Source of the DNA: Myxococcales bacterium
Lineage (GTDB): Bacteria > Myxococcota_A > Polyangia > Polyangiales > Ga0077539
Length of the DNA stretch: 64,000 nucleotides
Direction: 5' to 3'
Assembly: GCA_030652255.1 (NCBI GenBank)
Contig: JAUSAZ010000047.1
Coordinates: 88,017-152,016, forward strand
The translations under genes and the position numbers were made by a program. Under the pieces are notes generated by a model that was given only the letters and a program-made list of their open reading frames with translations, was not told the DNA's origin and searched no databases. Shown in pieces: positions 41,245 to 52,500 of the stretch (position 1 is the stretch's first letter; each line of letters starts with the position of its first letter).

Positions 41245-41844
41245 CTACACCGACCACAACCCGGAGAGGTCGAGCGGCACCGCGTCGAAGGGCTCCGCGC
41301 GCACGACCGCGTCTCCCTCGAAGGTCGCGAGCAACAGCCACCCGATGTCCGCGCGGCGGTACACCTCCAGGGAGCGCAGCGTCGGCGACAGCAGCCAGAC
41401 GTGGCCGACGCCCTCCCGGTGGTAGATCGCCAGCTTGCGCCCGCGGTCGACCCGCTCCGTCGAGGGGGAGAGCACCTCGCAACACCAGTCCGGCGCGAGG
41501 GTCGCCGCCGCGCTGGCCATGAACTCCGCGGGCACCCGCTCGCGACGCCACCCGGCGAGGTCAGGCACCACCACGTCGGGGCGCGGGCCAAGATGCAGCT
41601 CCGGTTCGGGGAGGATGATCCACCCCCCGGGGCCGCCGCGCCCTCGGCTGAAGGGGTTGTGAAGGTCGCTCCCGAGGGCGATCGCCGACTGCGCGTGTTC
41701 CAGCCGCGGGCGCGGCATGAGCAACAGATCCCCGTCGAGGATCTCCGCGACCATGTGCGCCGGGGCGTTGCGGTACCCGGCGACGACCTCGGGCGCGAGG
41801 TTGGGAAACTCCGGGTCGATGGTGCGGGCCGCGTCGCCTGACAT
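41245..41844 (-). CDS. Uma2-family (DUF820) restriction-endonuclease-like protein
   Basis: 199 residues from an ATG at 41844; longer upstream reading is not Uma2-like. The family pattern is clear: AHMVAEILDGDLLLMPRPRL, an early His/Ser helix (EHAQSAIALGSDL), then PDVVVPDLAGW and DWCCEVLSPSTERVDRGRKL followed by YHREGVGHVWLL. The core E-x-V-L-S-P and D-R-x-x-K residues are the PD-(D/E)XK-like site. These proteins are abundant in Myxococcota, and their real substrate is unclear. It may be a free-standing remnant of an older island. Confidence 0.88.
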   Translation of the reverse strand: MSGDAARTIDPEFPNLAPEVVAGYRNAPAHMVAEILDGDLLLMPRPRLEHAQSAIALGSDLHNPFSRGRGGPGGWIILPEPELHLGPRPDVVVPDLAGWRRERVPAEFMASAAATLAPDWCCEVLSPSTERVDRGRKLAIYHREGVGHVWLLSPTLRSLEVYRRADIGWLLLATFEGDAVVRAEPFDAVPLDLSGLWSV

Positions 41845-42085
41845 GCCCAGAGGGTAGCCCACCCGGGGGATCGGGGTCTCCCGGCGAGGCGCGACCTCCT
41901 GAGCCCGCAGTGCCCTACGCGCGCGATGTTTCGGGCCCCCCCCAGATGGCCTCGACATTGGCACCGCCGTGCCCCACCTGCTGCGGACGAGCTCGGCCCT
42001 GCCTGGGGCTCGAGACCACCGCCGGGGATTCACGAATCGACCTCCGACGGGTCACACGATCGCCCCGCGACGATAGAGGCCCTCG

Positions 42086-42328
42086 ATGCGTTTGCGAGTC
42101 CTGCTCCTGTCTGGTGCGACCACCCTCGGCTGCGCGGGACGCGACGTCCCGGTGCGCTTCGCCGAGCAGTCGGCGCTCTCCGCGGGCGCCCGCGAGGCCC
42201 CCGTCGCCAACCCCGCCGTGGCCCTCGGCGCCGACCCGCCCCTGCCGGGCGAAGCCCTCGGCGCCTGGACGGGCCTCGCCGTGGACGCCGGCACCCCCTC
42301 CACCAGCGGGCACAGCCATGCGCACTGA
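42086..42328 (+). CDS. Small His-tailed lipoprotein, start of copper cluster
   Basis: 80 residues. MRLRVLLLSGATTLGC is a lipoprotein signal with Cys16. The mature part is short, Ala/Pro-rich, and ends HSHAH, a possible metal-binding tail. Its stop overlaps the start of the TolC-like gene by 11 bases. Expression with copper genes suggests a periplasmic or outer-membrane copper-binding role; this is inference. A weak AGAGG lies upstream of the ATG, and no CueR box was recognised in the 241-base gap before it. Confidence 0.6.
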   Translation: MRLRVLLLSGATTLGCAGRDVPVRFAEQSALSAGAREAPVANPAVALGADPPLPGEALGAWTGLAVDAGTPSTSGHSHAH

Positions 42329-43730
42329 GCGCGGCTACGCGATCGCCCTCGCGATGCTCGCGGCCCTCGGCGGGTGCGCGACGACGTCGTACTCCTCCGA
42401 CCTCCGCCGCGTGCAGGAGCTCTCACGCCTCGCCATCCCCATGCGCGTCGCGGACAACCCCCCGGAGGACCACGACCCCGCGGTGGTCGAAGCGGTGCTC
42501 GCCAGGCCGCTCACGGCAGAGGCGGCGGTCGGCCTCGCGCTGCGCAACAACCGCCGCCTCCGGGCCTCGCTGCGCGACCTCGGCGTGGCCCGCGGCTGGC
42601 TCGCGCAGGCCGGCGCGCTCCCCAACCCCGCGCTCGAGTTCGACGTGCGCTACCAGACCGACCGGGCGCAGCCGCTCCAGGGCGACATCCGGCTGGAGTT
42701 CGGGCTCACGCGGGCGATCCTCACGGGGCAGCGCGTGGGCGTCGCGCGGGCCGAGCTCCAGAGCGCCCAGGCGCGGGTGGCCGGCGCCGTGCTCGACCTC
42801 GGCTTCGAGGTGCGCGCGGCCTTCTACGCGGTGCAGTCGTCCGAGGAGCGCCTCGTGGCGGCGCAGCAGGCCCTGGACGCCTTCGCCGCCGCCCGCGACC
42901 TCGCCCGCTCGCTCCACGAGGCCGGCAACATCCGCGCGCTCGACCTCTCCATGCAGGAGGCCGCGTACGAGACCGCGCGGGTGACCGTCGCGGAGATCGA
43001 GCTCGAGCGGCTCGATCGCCGCGAGCGGGTCCAGCGCCTGCTCGGGCTCCACGGCGAGGCCACGGGGTGGTCCGTCGAGGGCGGGCTCCCGGTGACCCCG
43101 GAGGCCCTCGCGCTCGACGCGATGACCGAGACGCGGGCCCTCCAGGCGAGCCTCGACCTCGCGGCCCAGCGCGCCAACCTCGAGGTCCTGGCCCGGCGCG
43201 TGGGCCTCAGCCAGCGCGAGGGCTGGCTGCCCGACATCACCGTCGACGCCCACGCCGAGCAGGACGGCAACTCCATCGAGGTGGGCGGCGGGGCCCGCGT
43301 GGTGCTCCCGCTGCTCGACCAGCGGCGGGGCGCGACGGCCGCGTACGGCGCGCAGTTCGACGCCGCGCTGGAGCGCTACTACGCCAGCGCCGTCGACCTG
43401 CGCTCGGCCTTCCGCGACGCGCGCAACCGGGTGCGCTCGGCCCACGCCCGCGCCCGGCAGTACGACGCCGTGATCGTCCCGGCGCGGGAGCGCGTGCTGC
43501 GCGAGACGCTGCTCCAGTACAACGCGATGCAGGTCTCGGTCTTCCAGCTGCTCCAGGCCCGGCGCGAGCTGCTCGACGCCACGCTGCGTCGCGCGGAGGT
43601 CCGCCGGGAGTTCTGGACGGCGACCACGGGCACCGACGCCCTCCTCGCGGGGCGCCCGGTGGGCACCACGGCGCCCCTGTCCGTCGACTCGCCCATGAGC
43701 GCGAGCAACCCCACTGCGGGAGGTCACTGA
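42318..43730 (+). CDS. TolC-like outer-membrane efflux lipoprotein
   Basis: 470 residues. The signal ends with lipobox LAALGGC (Cys20), typical of the OprM/CusC branch. Two OEP repeats follow (about 65 to 245 and 265 to 445) with long coiled-coil helices (QSAQARVAGAVLDLGFEVRA; RNRVRSAHARARQYDAVIVP) and Gly/Asn-Pro turns (GALPNPALEF). CusC-type proteins form the outer-membrane channel for metal export. No CusA/CusB partner gene lies nearby, so it may serve other pumps. Confidence 0.88.
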   Translation: MRTERGYAIALAMLAALGGCATTSYSSDLRRVQELSRLAIPMRVADNPPEDHDPAVVEAVLARPLTAEAAVGLALRNNRRLRASLRDLGVARGWLAQAGALPNPALEFDVRYQTDRAQPLQGDIRLEFGLTRAILTGQRVGVARAELQSAQARVAGAVLDLGFEVRAAFYAVQSSEERLVAAQQALDAFAAARDLARSLHEAGNIRALDLSMQEAAYETARVTVAEIELERLDRRERVQRLLGLHGEATGWSVEGGLPVTPEALALDAMTETRALQASLDLAAQRANLEVLARRVGLSQREGWLPDITVDAHAEQDGNSIEVGGGARVVLPLLDQRRGATAAYGAQFDAALERYYASAVDLRSAFRDARNRVRSAHARARQYDAVIVPARERVLRETLLQYNAMQVSVFQLLQARRELLDATLRRAEVRREFWTATTGTDALLAGRPVGTTAPLSVDSPMSASNPTAGGH

Positions 43731-43736
43731 ACGCCT

Positions 43737-45197
43737 ATGGATCGACGATCATTTCTCCAGGTGGGCAGCGCCGCGACGGCGGCGGGCTTGATGACCCGCG
43801 CAGAGCGGGTCGACGCGCAGACCCACGAGGGCCACGGCGCGCCCGCGGCCGCGACCCCTACGCCAACACCGACAGCGACGTCGACGTCACCGCGCGCCGC
43901 GGCCATCGCGCGGCGCTTCCCCGCGGGGCAGCCCGGGGTAACGGTGCCCAACGGGGCGACGCTGCCCCTGCGGGTGGTCGACGGCGTGAAGGTCGGGCAC
44001 CTCGTGGTGGAGTCCTTCCCCAACGAGTTCTCGCCAGAGCTCACCGCGGAGGTGTGGGGCTACAACGGCACGACCCCGGGGCCGGTCATCGAGCTGGTCG
44101 AGGGCGACCGGCTGCGGATGTACGTCACCAACCGTCTGCCCGAGCCGACGACGGTGCACTGGCACGGCATCGTGCTCCCCAACGGGATGGACGGCGTGAG
44201 CGGGCTCACCCAGCGCCCCATCCCCCCGGGGGAGACGTGGATGTACGAGTTCACGCTCCGGCACCCGGGCACCTTCATGTACCACTCGCACTTCGACGAG
44301 ATGACCCAGATCGCGCTCGGCGCGGTGGGCATGATCGTCGTGCACCCGCGGCAGGCGAGGGGGCCGCGGGTCGATCGCGACTTCGTGCTGATGGCCCACG
44401 AGTGGAAGATCGAGGCGGGCGCCCGCCGCCCCGACCCCAACGCGATGAACGACTTCAACGTCCTGACCTTCAACGGCAAGGCGTTCCCGAGCACGGCGCC
44501 GCTGATGGTGGGCAAGGGCGAGCGGGTGCGCATCCGCCTGGGCAACCTCGGTCCCATGGACCACCACCCGATCCACCTCCACGGGCTGTGGTTTCACGTG
44601 ACGGCGACGGACGGGGGCTACGTGCCCGTGAGCGCGCAGCGCCCCGAGACGACGGTGCTGGTGCCGGTGGGCGCGACGCGGGTGATCGAGTTCGTGCCGC
44701 CGGAGTCGGGCGACTGGGCGGTGCACTGCCACATGACCCACCACGTCATGATGCAGATGGCGCACGGGCTGCCCAACATGGTCGGGATGAACCCGCGCAC
44801 CCTGGAGCGGCGCATGAGCCGGGTGATGCCCGAGTTCATGACCATGGGGCACACGGGCATGGGAGGGATGGGCGAGATGCGGATGGAGATTCCCCCCAAC
44901 AGCGCCCCGATGCGCGGCGGCATGGGGCAGCACTCGTACATCGATATGGGCGGGATGTTCACCGTCCTCAAGGTGCGCGACGACGTGAGCACCGCAGACC
45001 CCGCGGGCTGGTACCAGGCGCCCGCCGGGACCGTACCCGCGGCGGCGGATGAGGCGAGGCTGCGGGCCGACGGCATCGACAGATGCGCTCCCGGTCGGCG
45101 GGAGATGGCCGTGCCGAGCGCACCCACCAGGCCTTCTCGGCCCCCGTTGGCCCGACCCGAGCGACAGGGTGCGCCGAGAGCGCGTCCTCATCGTTGA
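43737..45197 (+). CDS. Tat-exported multicopper oxidase (copper-resistance type)
   Basis: 486 residues. The Tat signal is DRRSFLQVGSAATAAG. All four copper-ligand motifs are present: HWHG (141-143), HSH (183-185), HPIHLHG (about 277) and HCHMTHHVM (about 330), with the type 1 Met nearby. A His/Met/Gly-rich segment (MTMGHTGMGGMGEMRM, about 365) may bind Cu(I). It oxidises Cu(I) to Cu(II) or other substrates in the periplasm. The last 35 residues are Arg/Pro-rich and unlike the family, and the end overlaps a response-regulator frame, so the natural C-terminus may have been replaced. Confidence 0.9.
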   Translation: MDRRSFLQVGSAATAAGLMTRAERVDAQTHEGHGAPAAATPTPTPTATSTSPRAAAIARRFPAGQPGVTVPNGATLPLRVVDGVKVGHLVVESFPNEFSPELTAEVWGYNGTTPGPVIELVEGDRLRMYVTNRLPEPTTVHWHGIVLPNGMDGVSGLTQRPIPPGETWMYEFTLRHPGTFMYHSHFDEMTQIALGAVGMIVVHPRQARGPRVDRDFVLMAHEWKIEAGARRPDPNAMNDFNVLTFNGKAFPSTAPLMVGKGERVRIRLGNLGPMDHHPIHLHGLWFHVTATDGGYVPVSAQRPETTVLVPVGATRVIEFVPPESGDWAVHCHMTHHVMMQMAHGLPNMVGMNPRTLERRMSRVMPEFMTMGHTGMGGMGEMRMEIPPNSAPMRGGMGQHSYIDMGGMFTVLKVRDDVSTADPAGWYQAPAGTVPAAADEARLRADGIDRCAPGRREMAVPSAPTRPSRPPLARPERQGAPRARPHR

Positions 45198-45423
45198 AGA
45201 CGACGAGTCGCTGGCGATCGCGAGCCGGCGCATCCTGTGCGACGGGTTCGACGTGGTGGTGGTAGGCACCCTCACTGCCGCCCGAATCGCGCTCGGCGAG
45301 GGAGAGCTCGCCGCACTGGTCGTCGACGTCGGGCTCCCCGACGGAATCGGTCTCCACCTGTTGCCAGAGCACCGTAATGCCGATGGCACCCGCGCGTCTT
45401 CGGCTCCAGAGACGGACCGGTGA
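45169..45423 (+). CDS. Truncated response-regulator receiver
   Basis: 84 residues from a GTG at 45169, overlapping the oxidase end by 29 bases. The receiver starts normally (RRERVLIVEDDESLAIASRR) and reaches the phosphorylation site DVGLPDG (Asp near 57), but stops about 30 residues short of a full domain, losing the Thr/Ser and Lys motifs. It looks like a decayed or cut regulator of the copper genes. It may be a pseudogene; the frame has no internal stop. Confidence 0.6.
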   Translation: MRRERVLIVEDDESLAIASRRILCDGFDVVVVGTLTAARIALGEGELAALVVDVGLPDGIGLHLLPEHRNADGTRASSAPETDR

Positions 45424-45493
45424 CAGGGCGCGATGACGGGGCACGCAGCACTGCTGTGCCGACCGTCGGGCGACTGAGTCCGCGAGGTACCCC

Positions 45494-47872
45494 ATGGACC
45501 ATCAGCCTCACGCATCCCATCCCCACCAGGCCCACCCCCACGGCGGGCCTCCCATGGCCGACGAGACCGTCAAGGATCCGGTCTGCGGCATGGACGTGTC
45601 GCCCCCGACCGCGAAGGCGCACCACGACTGGGGTGGTCGCACCTGGCACTTCTGCAGCGAGCGGTGCGCCGGGAAGTTCCGCGCCGACCCCGCGCGCTAC
45701 GCCGAGCCCGCGGTGGCGCCCTCCGAGCCGACCGCGAAGCCGTCGTCCGCGGCGCTCGAATACACCTGCCCGATGCACCCGGAGATCGTGCGCCCGGGGC
45801 CCGGGAGCTGCCCGATCTGCGGCATGGCGCTGGAGCCCCGCACGCCCCTCGCGGCCGTCGAGGGCGCCGACCCCGAGCTCGTCGCCATGCAGCGGCGGCT
45901 CTGGGGGAGCGCGGCCCTCACCGTGCCGCTCTTCGCGCTCGCCATGGGGGGAATGATCCCGGGCGACCCGATCGGCCACGTCGTCCCCGCGCACCTGCAC
46001 AACGGGGTCGAGCTCGCCCTGGCCACGCCGGTGGTGCTCTGGGGCGCGTGGCCCTTCTTCGTGCGCGCGTGGCGTTCGCTCGTGAACCGCCACCTCAACA
46101 TGTTCACGCTGATCGGCCTCGGCGTCGCGGTGGCGTACGGGTACAGCCTCGTCGCGACCCTCGCGCCGGGCCTCTTCCCGCCCGCCTTCCGGGGCCACGG
46201 GGGCAGGGTGGCGGTGTACTTCGAGGCCGCCGCGGTCATCGTCACGCTGGTGCTCGTCGGGCAGGTGCTCGAGCTCCGCGCGCGCAGCCAGACCGGCGCC
46301 GCCATCCGCGCGCTGCTGGGCCTCGCCCCGAAGACCGCCCGGCGGCTGCGCGACGACGGCACCGAGGAGGACGTCCCCCTCGACGCCGTGGAGGTGGGCG
46401 ACCGGCTGCGGGTGCGGCCCGGGGAGAAGGTCCCGGTGGACGGCGCGGTGCTGGAGGGCGCGAGCAGCGTCGACGAGTCGATGATCACCGGCGAGCCGAT
46501 GCCGGTGGAGAAGCACCCCGGCGACCGCGTGGTGGGGGCGACGATCAACGGCACCGGCGGCCTCGTGATGCGCGCCGAGAAGGTCGGTCGCGACACCCTG
46601 CTCGCGCGCATCGTCGCCATGGTGGCGGAGGCCCAGCGCAGCCGCGCGCCCGTCCAGCGCCTCGCCGACGCCGTCGCGGGGTACTTCGTGCCCGCGGTGA
46701 TCCTGGTCGCGCTGCTCACCTTCGGGGCCTGGGGCCTCTGGGGGCCGGAGCCGCGGCTCACCTATGCGCTGGTCAACGCCGTGGCGGTGCTCATCATCGC
46801 GTGCCCCTGCGCGCTCGGGCTCGCCACGCCGATGTCGATCATGGTGGCCACCGGCCGCGGCGCGACGGCGGGCGTGCTCTTCCGCAACGCCGAGGCCATC
46901 GAGCTGCTGCGCGGGGTCGATACGCTCGTCGTCGACAAGACCGGGACGCTCACCGAGGCGAAGCCGAAGCTGGTCACCGTGGAGCCATCGGCGGGGCTCG
47001 ACGAGGCGACGCTCCTGCGCCTCGCAGCCGCGCTGGAGCAGGGCAGCGAGCACCCCCTGGCGGCCGCCATCGTGGCGGGCGCGAAGGCGCGCGGGATCGC
47101 GCTCCCGTCCGCGGAGGGCTTCGCGTCGGTGACCGGCAAGGGCGTCACCGGGCGCGTCGAGGGCCGCGCGGTGGCGCTCGGCAACGGCGCGCTGATGGCG
47201 GAGGTGGGCGCCCGCGCGGAGGGCCTCACCGCGCGCGCAGAGGCGCTGCGAGCGGAGGGGCAGACGGTGATGTTCGTGGCGGTGGACGGCGCGCTCGCGG
47301 GGCTCGTGGGCGTGGCCGACCCGATCAAGGACACCGCGGCGGAGGCGCTGCGCGACCTGCGCGCGGAGGGCCTGCGCGTGGTGATGCTCACCGGCGATAG
47401 CCGGACGACGGCGGAGGCAGTGGGGCGCAAGCTCGGCATCGACGAGGTGATCGCGGGCGTGCTGCCCGACCAGAAGGCCGAGACGGTGAAGCGCCTCCAG
47501 GCCGAAGGGCGCCGCGTGGCGATGGCGGGCGACGGCATCAACGACGCGCCGGCGCTGGCGCAGGCGGACGTCGGCGTGGCGATGGGCACCGGCGCCGACG
47601 TGGCGATGGAGAGCGCCGGGGTGACGCTGGTGGGGGGCGACCTGCGGGGCCTCGTGCGGGCGCGCCGGCTCAGCCGCGCCACGATGGCCAACATCCGGCA
47701 GAACCTCGCCTTCGCCTTCGGGTACAACGCCCTCGGGGTGCCCGTGGCCGCCGGGGTGCTCTATCCCCTCACGGGGCTTCTGCTCAGCCCGATGCTCGCC
47801 GCCGCGGCCATGAGCTTCAGCTCCGTCTCGGTCATCGCCAACGCGCTCCGGCTGCGCCGCGTGCGCCTGTGA
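45494..47872 (+). CDS. copA: Copper-exporting P1B-type ATPase with YHS and metal-binding N-terminus
   Basis: 792 residues. The N-terminus is His-rich ([18 protein letters not shown]), then a YHS domain (about 25-70; [21 protein letters not shown]) and a heavy-metal-binding domain (about 90-120; [17 protein letters not shown]). The core has [13 protein letters not shown] (the Cu(I) ion motif), DKTGTLT with the phosphorylated Asp, HPLAAAIV and [10 protein letters not shown]. Eight membrane helices are visible by hydrophobicity. It pumps copper out of the cytoplasm, supplying the oxidase and lipoproteins in the envelope. Strong family identity. Confidence 0.93.
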   Translation: MDHQPHASHPHQAHPHGGPPMADETVKDPVCGMDVSPPTAKAHHDWGGRTWHFCSERCAGKFRADPARYAEPAVAPSEPTAKPSSAALEYTCPMHPEIVRPGPGSCPICGMALEPRTPLAAVEGADPELVAMQRRLWGSAALTVPLFALAMGGMIPGDPIGHVVPAHLHNGVELALATPVVLWGAWPFFVRAWRSLVNRHLNMFTLIGLGVAVAYGYSLVATLAPGLFPPAFRGHGGRVAVYFEAAAVIVTLVLVGQVLELRARSQTGAAIRALLGLAPKTARRLRDDGTEEDVPLDAVEVGDRLRVRPGEKVPVDGAVLEGASSVDESMITGEPMPVEKHPGDRVVGATINGTGGLVMRAEKVGRDTLLARIVAMVAEAQRSRAPVQRLADAVAGYFVPAVILVALLTFGAWGLWGPEPRLTYALVNAVAVLIIACPCALGLATPMSIMVATGRGATAGVLFRNAEAIELLRGVDTLVVDKTGTLTEAKPKLVTVEPSAGLDEATLLRLAAALEQGSEHPLAAAIVAGAKARGIALPSAEGFASVTGKGVTGRVEGRAVALGNGALMAEVGARAEGLTARAEALRAEGQTVMFVAVDGALAGLVGVADPIKDTAAEALRDLRAEGLRVVMLTGDSRTTAEAVGRKLGIDEVIAGVLPDQKAETVKRLQAEGRRVAMAGDGINDAPALAQADVGVAMGTGADVAMESAGVTLVGGDLRGLVRARRLSRATMANIRQNLAFAFGYNALGVPVAAGVLYPLTGLLLSPMLAAAAMSFSSVSVIANALRLRRVRL

Positions 47873-47915
47873 ACTCGTCGCTGCGAGGCCCGACGCGCTG
47901 ACCGCGAAGGACAGA

Positions 47916-47947
47916 CCCCACCGCCGCGCGGCGCCGCCGGTGAGGGG
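47916..47947. terminator. Candidate bidirectional hairpin between convergent genes
   Basis: CCCCACCG (47916-47923) pairs with CGGTGAGGGG (47938-47947) with one bulged A, and GCCGCGCGGC forms the inner part. There is no T-run. It lies in the 203-base gap between the P-type ATPase gene and the convergent membrane-protein gene, the only large structure there. Confidence 0.4.
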
Positions 47948-48075
47948 CTACGCCGACGAGGCCTGCGGGATGGCGAAGAAGGTCAAGCGCGTCGGTGGCC
48001 GCCCGGAGACGCTGCGCCTCCGCGGCGGCGGCGCACATCGTCCCAGGGCCGAGCCGGCGAGCGTCGCCGGGGAGC

Positions 48076-49548
48076 TCAGCGGCGACCGGAGGCGAGCTCC
48101 CTGGCCGTGTCGAAGGCGATGGGTCCCAGTTGGGCCTCGGTCGGGTTCGCGCCCGCCCGGTCGTCGCGCGCCGCGTCGGCGTCCGCTTCGAGTTCGGGGA
48201 AGCGGTACTGTATCTCCCCCGCCTCGTCCGCCGTCGGCTCGCCGCCGAACTCCGCGACGCGCCGCGCGAGGTCGCGGTCGGATGGATCGCTGCCGGTCGC
48301 CACGCGCACCGCCGTGCGAATCGCCGCCTCGGGGACCGCCTCGCCGCGGGTGGAGCGCGTGATCACCTCCCGCAGCACGCCGAGCCGCGCGTTCTCCGCA
48401 GCGACGCGCCGCTTCTCCTGCGTGCGGGCCACGGCGCGCGCCACGGGGATGGCGAAGAGCGCGAGCGAGAACACCAGCGGGATCAACCCGAGCACGACCG
48501 GCACCCCGTCGGGGACGGGGACGTACGGGTGGTGCTTGTCGAACAGCCGCGGGAGGTTGGAGAGCGTGAGGTCGTTCGCGATGGCGACGAGCGCGGCGAC
48601 GAGGTTGAAGCCGTTGAGCGCCGCGATGCCGACGTTCGTGGCGCCGTCGTTCCCGGTGAGCGGTCGGAGCGCCTCGGGGGTCTCCCACGCGGCGCTCGGA
48701 CGCGCGGGCTTCGCGCTCGTGTCCCCGGCCGTGCGCCGCAGCGCCGTGAAGCGATAGAAGATCCCCGCCCCCTCGGACACCTCGACGGAGCCGTCGTGGT
48801 CGAGCATCAGCCGCGCCATCAACGGATCGGCCTCCTCGCGGGAGAGCCCGGTCACCCGCATCACATCCGCGAGGGCGACGCGGCCGTCGAGCGCGCGCAC
48901 CTCCGCGAGGATGCGGGCGCGGTCGGCGTGCGGGTCCCGCGCGGGCGCGGGCGGACCGAGCACGAAGCGGTTCACCTTCTCGTAGAACGGGACCTCCGTG
49001 CCCGGCTCACGCTCCCGCGGGTCCATCGCGCGGTCGCTCCATCCCCCGTAGTGGTACGCGAGCGGCGAGAAGGGATGAAAGGTCCAGTAGAACGCCTCAG
49101 CCACCATCCGGAGCAGTCCCCCGAGGAGCGAGTCGCCGCTGCGCCCGTTCGAGTCGTCGCGTCCGGACCCCAGGCCGAGCGCGATCGCGACGAAGATGGC
49201 CGCGTACGCGACGATGGCGATGAGCAGCCACGCGCGCACCACGAAGCGCCCGAAGCCCGCGACGACCGCGCCCGCCCGGGCGACGAGCCGTCCCAGGAGT
49301 TCGCGCGTCTCCCAGGGCTTCGTGAACCCGTGCGGGAAGACGTGCACGAGGTCGCCCGCCTCGGTGACGCGATACTGACCCCGGTATTCGCTCGTCAGCC
49401 AGGTGAGGCCCGACTCGGCGTCCCGGAGCGGGAGTCCGCTCGCCACCGACGCGTCCGCCACGGTCGTCCCTCTCGGCGTGGGGGTGAGCGTGCGGACGAG
49501 CACCGCGGCCGCGGCCGCGGGCTCCATGAACGTCGGGGGATCGATCAT
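48076..49548 (-). CDS. Membrane protein with winged-helix-like segments
   Basis: 490 residues. Membrane helices are at about 103-125 ([20 protein letters not shown]) and about 355-380 ([20 protein letters not shown]), with weaker ones at about 140 and 320. Two regions between them read like winged-helix domains ([40 protein letters not shown]) followed by [14 protein letters not shown] hairpins. The same pattern ([11 protein letters not shown]) occurs twice. Its ATG overlaps the stop of the sensor kinase (ATGA), so the two are co-expressed. Function unknown; it could be an output or sensing partner. Confidence 0.7.
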   Translation of the reverse strand: MIDPPTFMEPAAAAAVLVRTLTPTPRGTTVADASVASGLPLRDAESGLTWLTSEYRGQYRVTEAGDLVHVFPHGFTKPWETRELLGRLVARAGAVVAGFGRFVVRAWLLIAIVAYAAIFVAIALGLGSGRDDSNGRSGDSLLGGLLRMVAEAFYWTFHPFSPLAYHYGGWSDRAMDPREREPGTEVPFYEKVNRFVLGPPAPARDPHADRARILAEVRALDGRVALADVMRVTGLSREEADPLMARLMLDHDGSVEVSEGAGIFYRFTALRRTAGDTSAKPARPSAAWETPEALRPLTGNDGATNVGIAALNGFNLVAALVAIANDLTLSNLPRLFDKHHPYVPVPDGVPVVLGLIPLVFSLALFAIPVARAVARTQEKRRVAAENARLGVLREVITRSTRGEAVPEAAIRTAVRVATGSDPSDRDLARRVAEFGGEPTADEAGEIQYRFPELEADADAARDDRAGANPTEAQLGPIAFDTARELASGRR

Positions 49549-52500
49549 CGGGGCCCAGGATGACGACGGGCGAGCGCTGCCACCGCGGCGAGCAGTTCCT
49601 GGGGCTCCGTGGGCTTCGCGACGTGGTTCTGGAAGCCCTCCATCAGGGCGCGGGTCCGGTCGGACATCGACGCGTACGCGGTCAGCGCCACCGCGGGCAC
49701 CCGGCCACCCTTCTCCGGCGGCAGCGCCCGGATCTGCCGGATGAGCTCATAGCCCGACGCGTCGGGCATGCCGATGTCGCTGATGAGCACGTCGGGCACC
49801 GCTTCGGCGAAGCGGTCCAGGGCTTCGCGGGCCGAGGCCGCGAGGACGACGGTCGCCTTGCAACCGACGAGGATCGACTCGAGCAGGTCGCGCGCGTCGG
49901 GTTCGTCCTCGCAGACCAGCACCCGGAGCCCCGCGAGCTCGGGCGGGCAGCGCAGCGTGGCTCCCGGCTGGGCGACCTCCGCCGTCAGCGCGGACCGCGC
50001 CGGCGGGCACGCCGACCGCAGCGGGGAGATGGGCAGCCGGACGATGAAGGTCGCGCCCTCGCCGAGGCCGTCGCTCTTCGCTTCGATCGTGCCGCCGTGG
50101 AGCTCGACGAGCTGCTTCACGATCGCGAGCCCGAGGCCCAGGCCGCCGTGCATGCGCGTGATGGTCGCGTCCTGCTGCCGGAACGGTTGGAAGGCGTGCG
50201 GCAGGAACGACGGCTCGATGCCGGCCCCGGTGTCGCCCACGACGAGCTCGACGTGCGAGTCCTCGCGCTGCATCCGGACGTAGATCCGACCGCCCTTGGG
50301 CGTGAACTTCACGGCGTTGGAGAGGAGATTCCAGGCGACCTGCTGGAGGCGGCCGGCGTCGCCGTTGAGCGTCCCGGCGTCGGGGTCGAGGAGGACCTGT
50401 AGCCGCACGCCCTTGGCCTCGGCCGCCGGCCGGACGACCTCGACCGCGGCCTCGACGACCTGGGCGGGGTCGAGCGGCGCCAACGTGAGGCGCAGCCGGC
50501 CGGTCACGACGCGGCTGAAATCCAGCAGGTCGTCGACGAGCTTGATCTGGACCCTCGCGTTGCGCTCGATCGTGTCGAGGGCGTGGGCCTGCTTCTCCTC
50601 GCTCAGCGTGCCGGACCGCAGCATCCGGCTCCACCCGAGGATGGCGTTCAGGGGCGTGCGCAGCTCGTGGGACGTCATGCTCAGCAGCTCGTCCTTGGCC
50701 CGGCTCGCCTCCTCGGCCCGCAGGCGCTCCCGCTGGGTCATCTCGAAGAGCCGGGCGTTGTCGATGACCACGCCCACCCGCCGGCCGATCTCCTCGGCCA
50801 CCGCCAGGTCGCGCGCCTCGAAGCGCCGCCCCGACTCCGACGACGCGAACTCGATCACCCCCAGGACGCGGCGGTGGACGATGATCGGCACGGCCATCCA
50901 GGAGCGGAGCCCGAGCTCCCGGATCAGCTCCAGGTGGTGGGGATCGCGCGCGCCCGCCGCGAGCGTCTCCTCGGTGACCTCCCGGACGCGCTCGGACGCG
51001 CCCGTCCGAAGGACGCGCCCGGCTCCCCCATCGTGAACCAGGGGATACCGGCGGTGGATCTCGTGCCCCAGCTCGATCCGCCCGGGGTCGGCGTGCGCCA
51101 CCGTGAGCCGCTCCAGCGCGCCGGCGTCGTCGAGCAGGTCGATCACACACCAGTCCGCCATCTCGGGCACGGCGAGGCGGGCCATCGCCGTGAGCGTGGC
51201 GCGGTAGTCGAGCGACGAGGCCAGGAGCGCGCCGGCCTCGGCCAGGAAGCGGTGCGTCTCCTCGGTCCGCCTGCGGTCGTCGATGTCGGTGCACGAGCCG
51301 ACCCACCGCGTGATGCGCCCGTCGCCGTCCCGCGCCGGCGTCCCCCGGGCCAGGAACCAGCGGTAGCTCCCGTCGACGGCGTGCTTGAAGCGGTACTCGA
51401 CCTCGTAGGGTTCGCCCGTCGCGACCGCGTGCGCCCAGACGGCGGAGGCCCGCGGGACGTCCTCCGGGTGGACGATCTCGGCCCACACCGGCGCGCGGCG
51501 CATCGCGTCGAGCGGGAGCCCGACGAAGCCCAGAAACCGCTGGTTGCAGTACTCCACCTCGCCGCTCGGCGTCGTGGTCCACACGAGCTGCGGGGACGTC
51601 TCCGCGAGCACGCGGTACTGCTCCTCGGCGGCCTGCGTGGCGGCGTGCAGGCGCGCGTTGTCGATCGCCACCGCGGCCTGCGCCGCGATCGCCACGAGCA
51701 TCCGCTCGACCTTCTCGGTGAACACCCCCGGCTCGGCGTGCCCGAAGAACAAGCCGCCGTGAACCTGGCCGGTGCGAGAGATCACCGGCACCGCGAGGTA
51801 GCTCCGCACCGGGAGGTGCCCCTCGGGCATGCCGCGGTACGGCGGGTTCCTGCCGTACCGCGGATCCTTCGTGATGTCGTCCGAGCGGACCGGGCCGTCC
51901 CCCGCGAAGGTCGGGCCGAAGATGGCGGTGTTGCGGGGCATCGGGAAGCCCTCGAACTTCTCCCGCGGCACGCCGGAGAGCGCGTAGAGCATGTAGCTGC
52001 CGCCCTCGGGCTTCGTGACGTTGTAGAAGAACGCCCCGAACTGCGCGCGGCAGAGCGCGGTCGCCTCGTCGGTCAGCCGGGCGAAGATCGTGTCGAGGTC
52101 GAAGTCCGTGCCGAGCACGGTCCCGATCCGATAGATCGTCTCGTTGACCCGGGACTCCTCCGTAAGCTGCTGCGCGGCGCGGCGCGCGTCGGTCACGTCG
52201 AGGACCAGGCTGATGAATCCCCGCACCTCGCCGATCGCGTCGCGGTCGGGCATGTAGGTCGCGTGAACCCATCGGGTGCCCGCGCCCTGATACGCCACCT
52301 CCGACTCGAAGGACGTCGGGTGCCCGGCCAGCGCGGCCTCCATGTGGGGCCCGACCGTCGCGTAGGCGGCCTCCCCGAGCACGTCGACGACCAGGCGCCC
52401 CTGGATCTCGCGGGCCGGGCGGGCGAACCACTGCTCGTAGGCCCGGTTCACCAGCCGGTAGCTCCGGTCCGGTGCCACGTACGCGACGAGCCCGGGGATC

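Noticed and set aside
47940..48362. Plus-strand frame after the copper ATPase
   Set aside because: It is antisense to the membrane-protein gene and Arg/Pro-rich; no family features.
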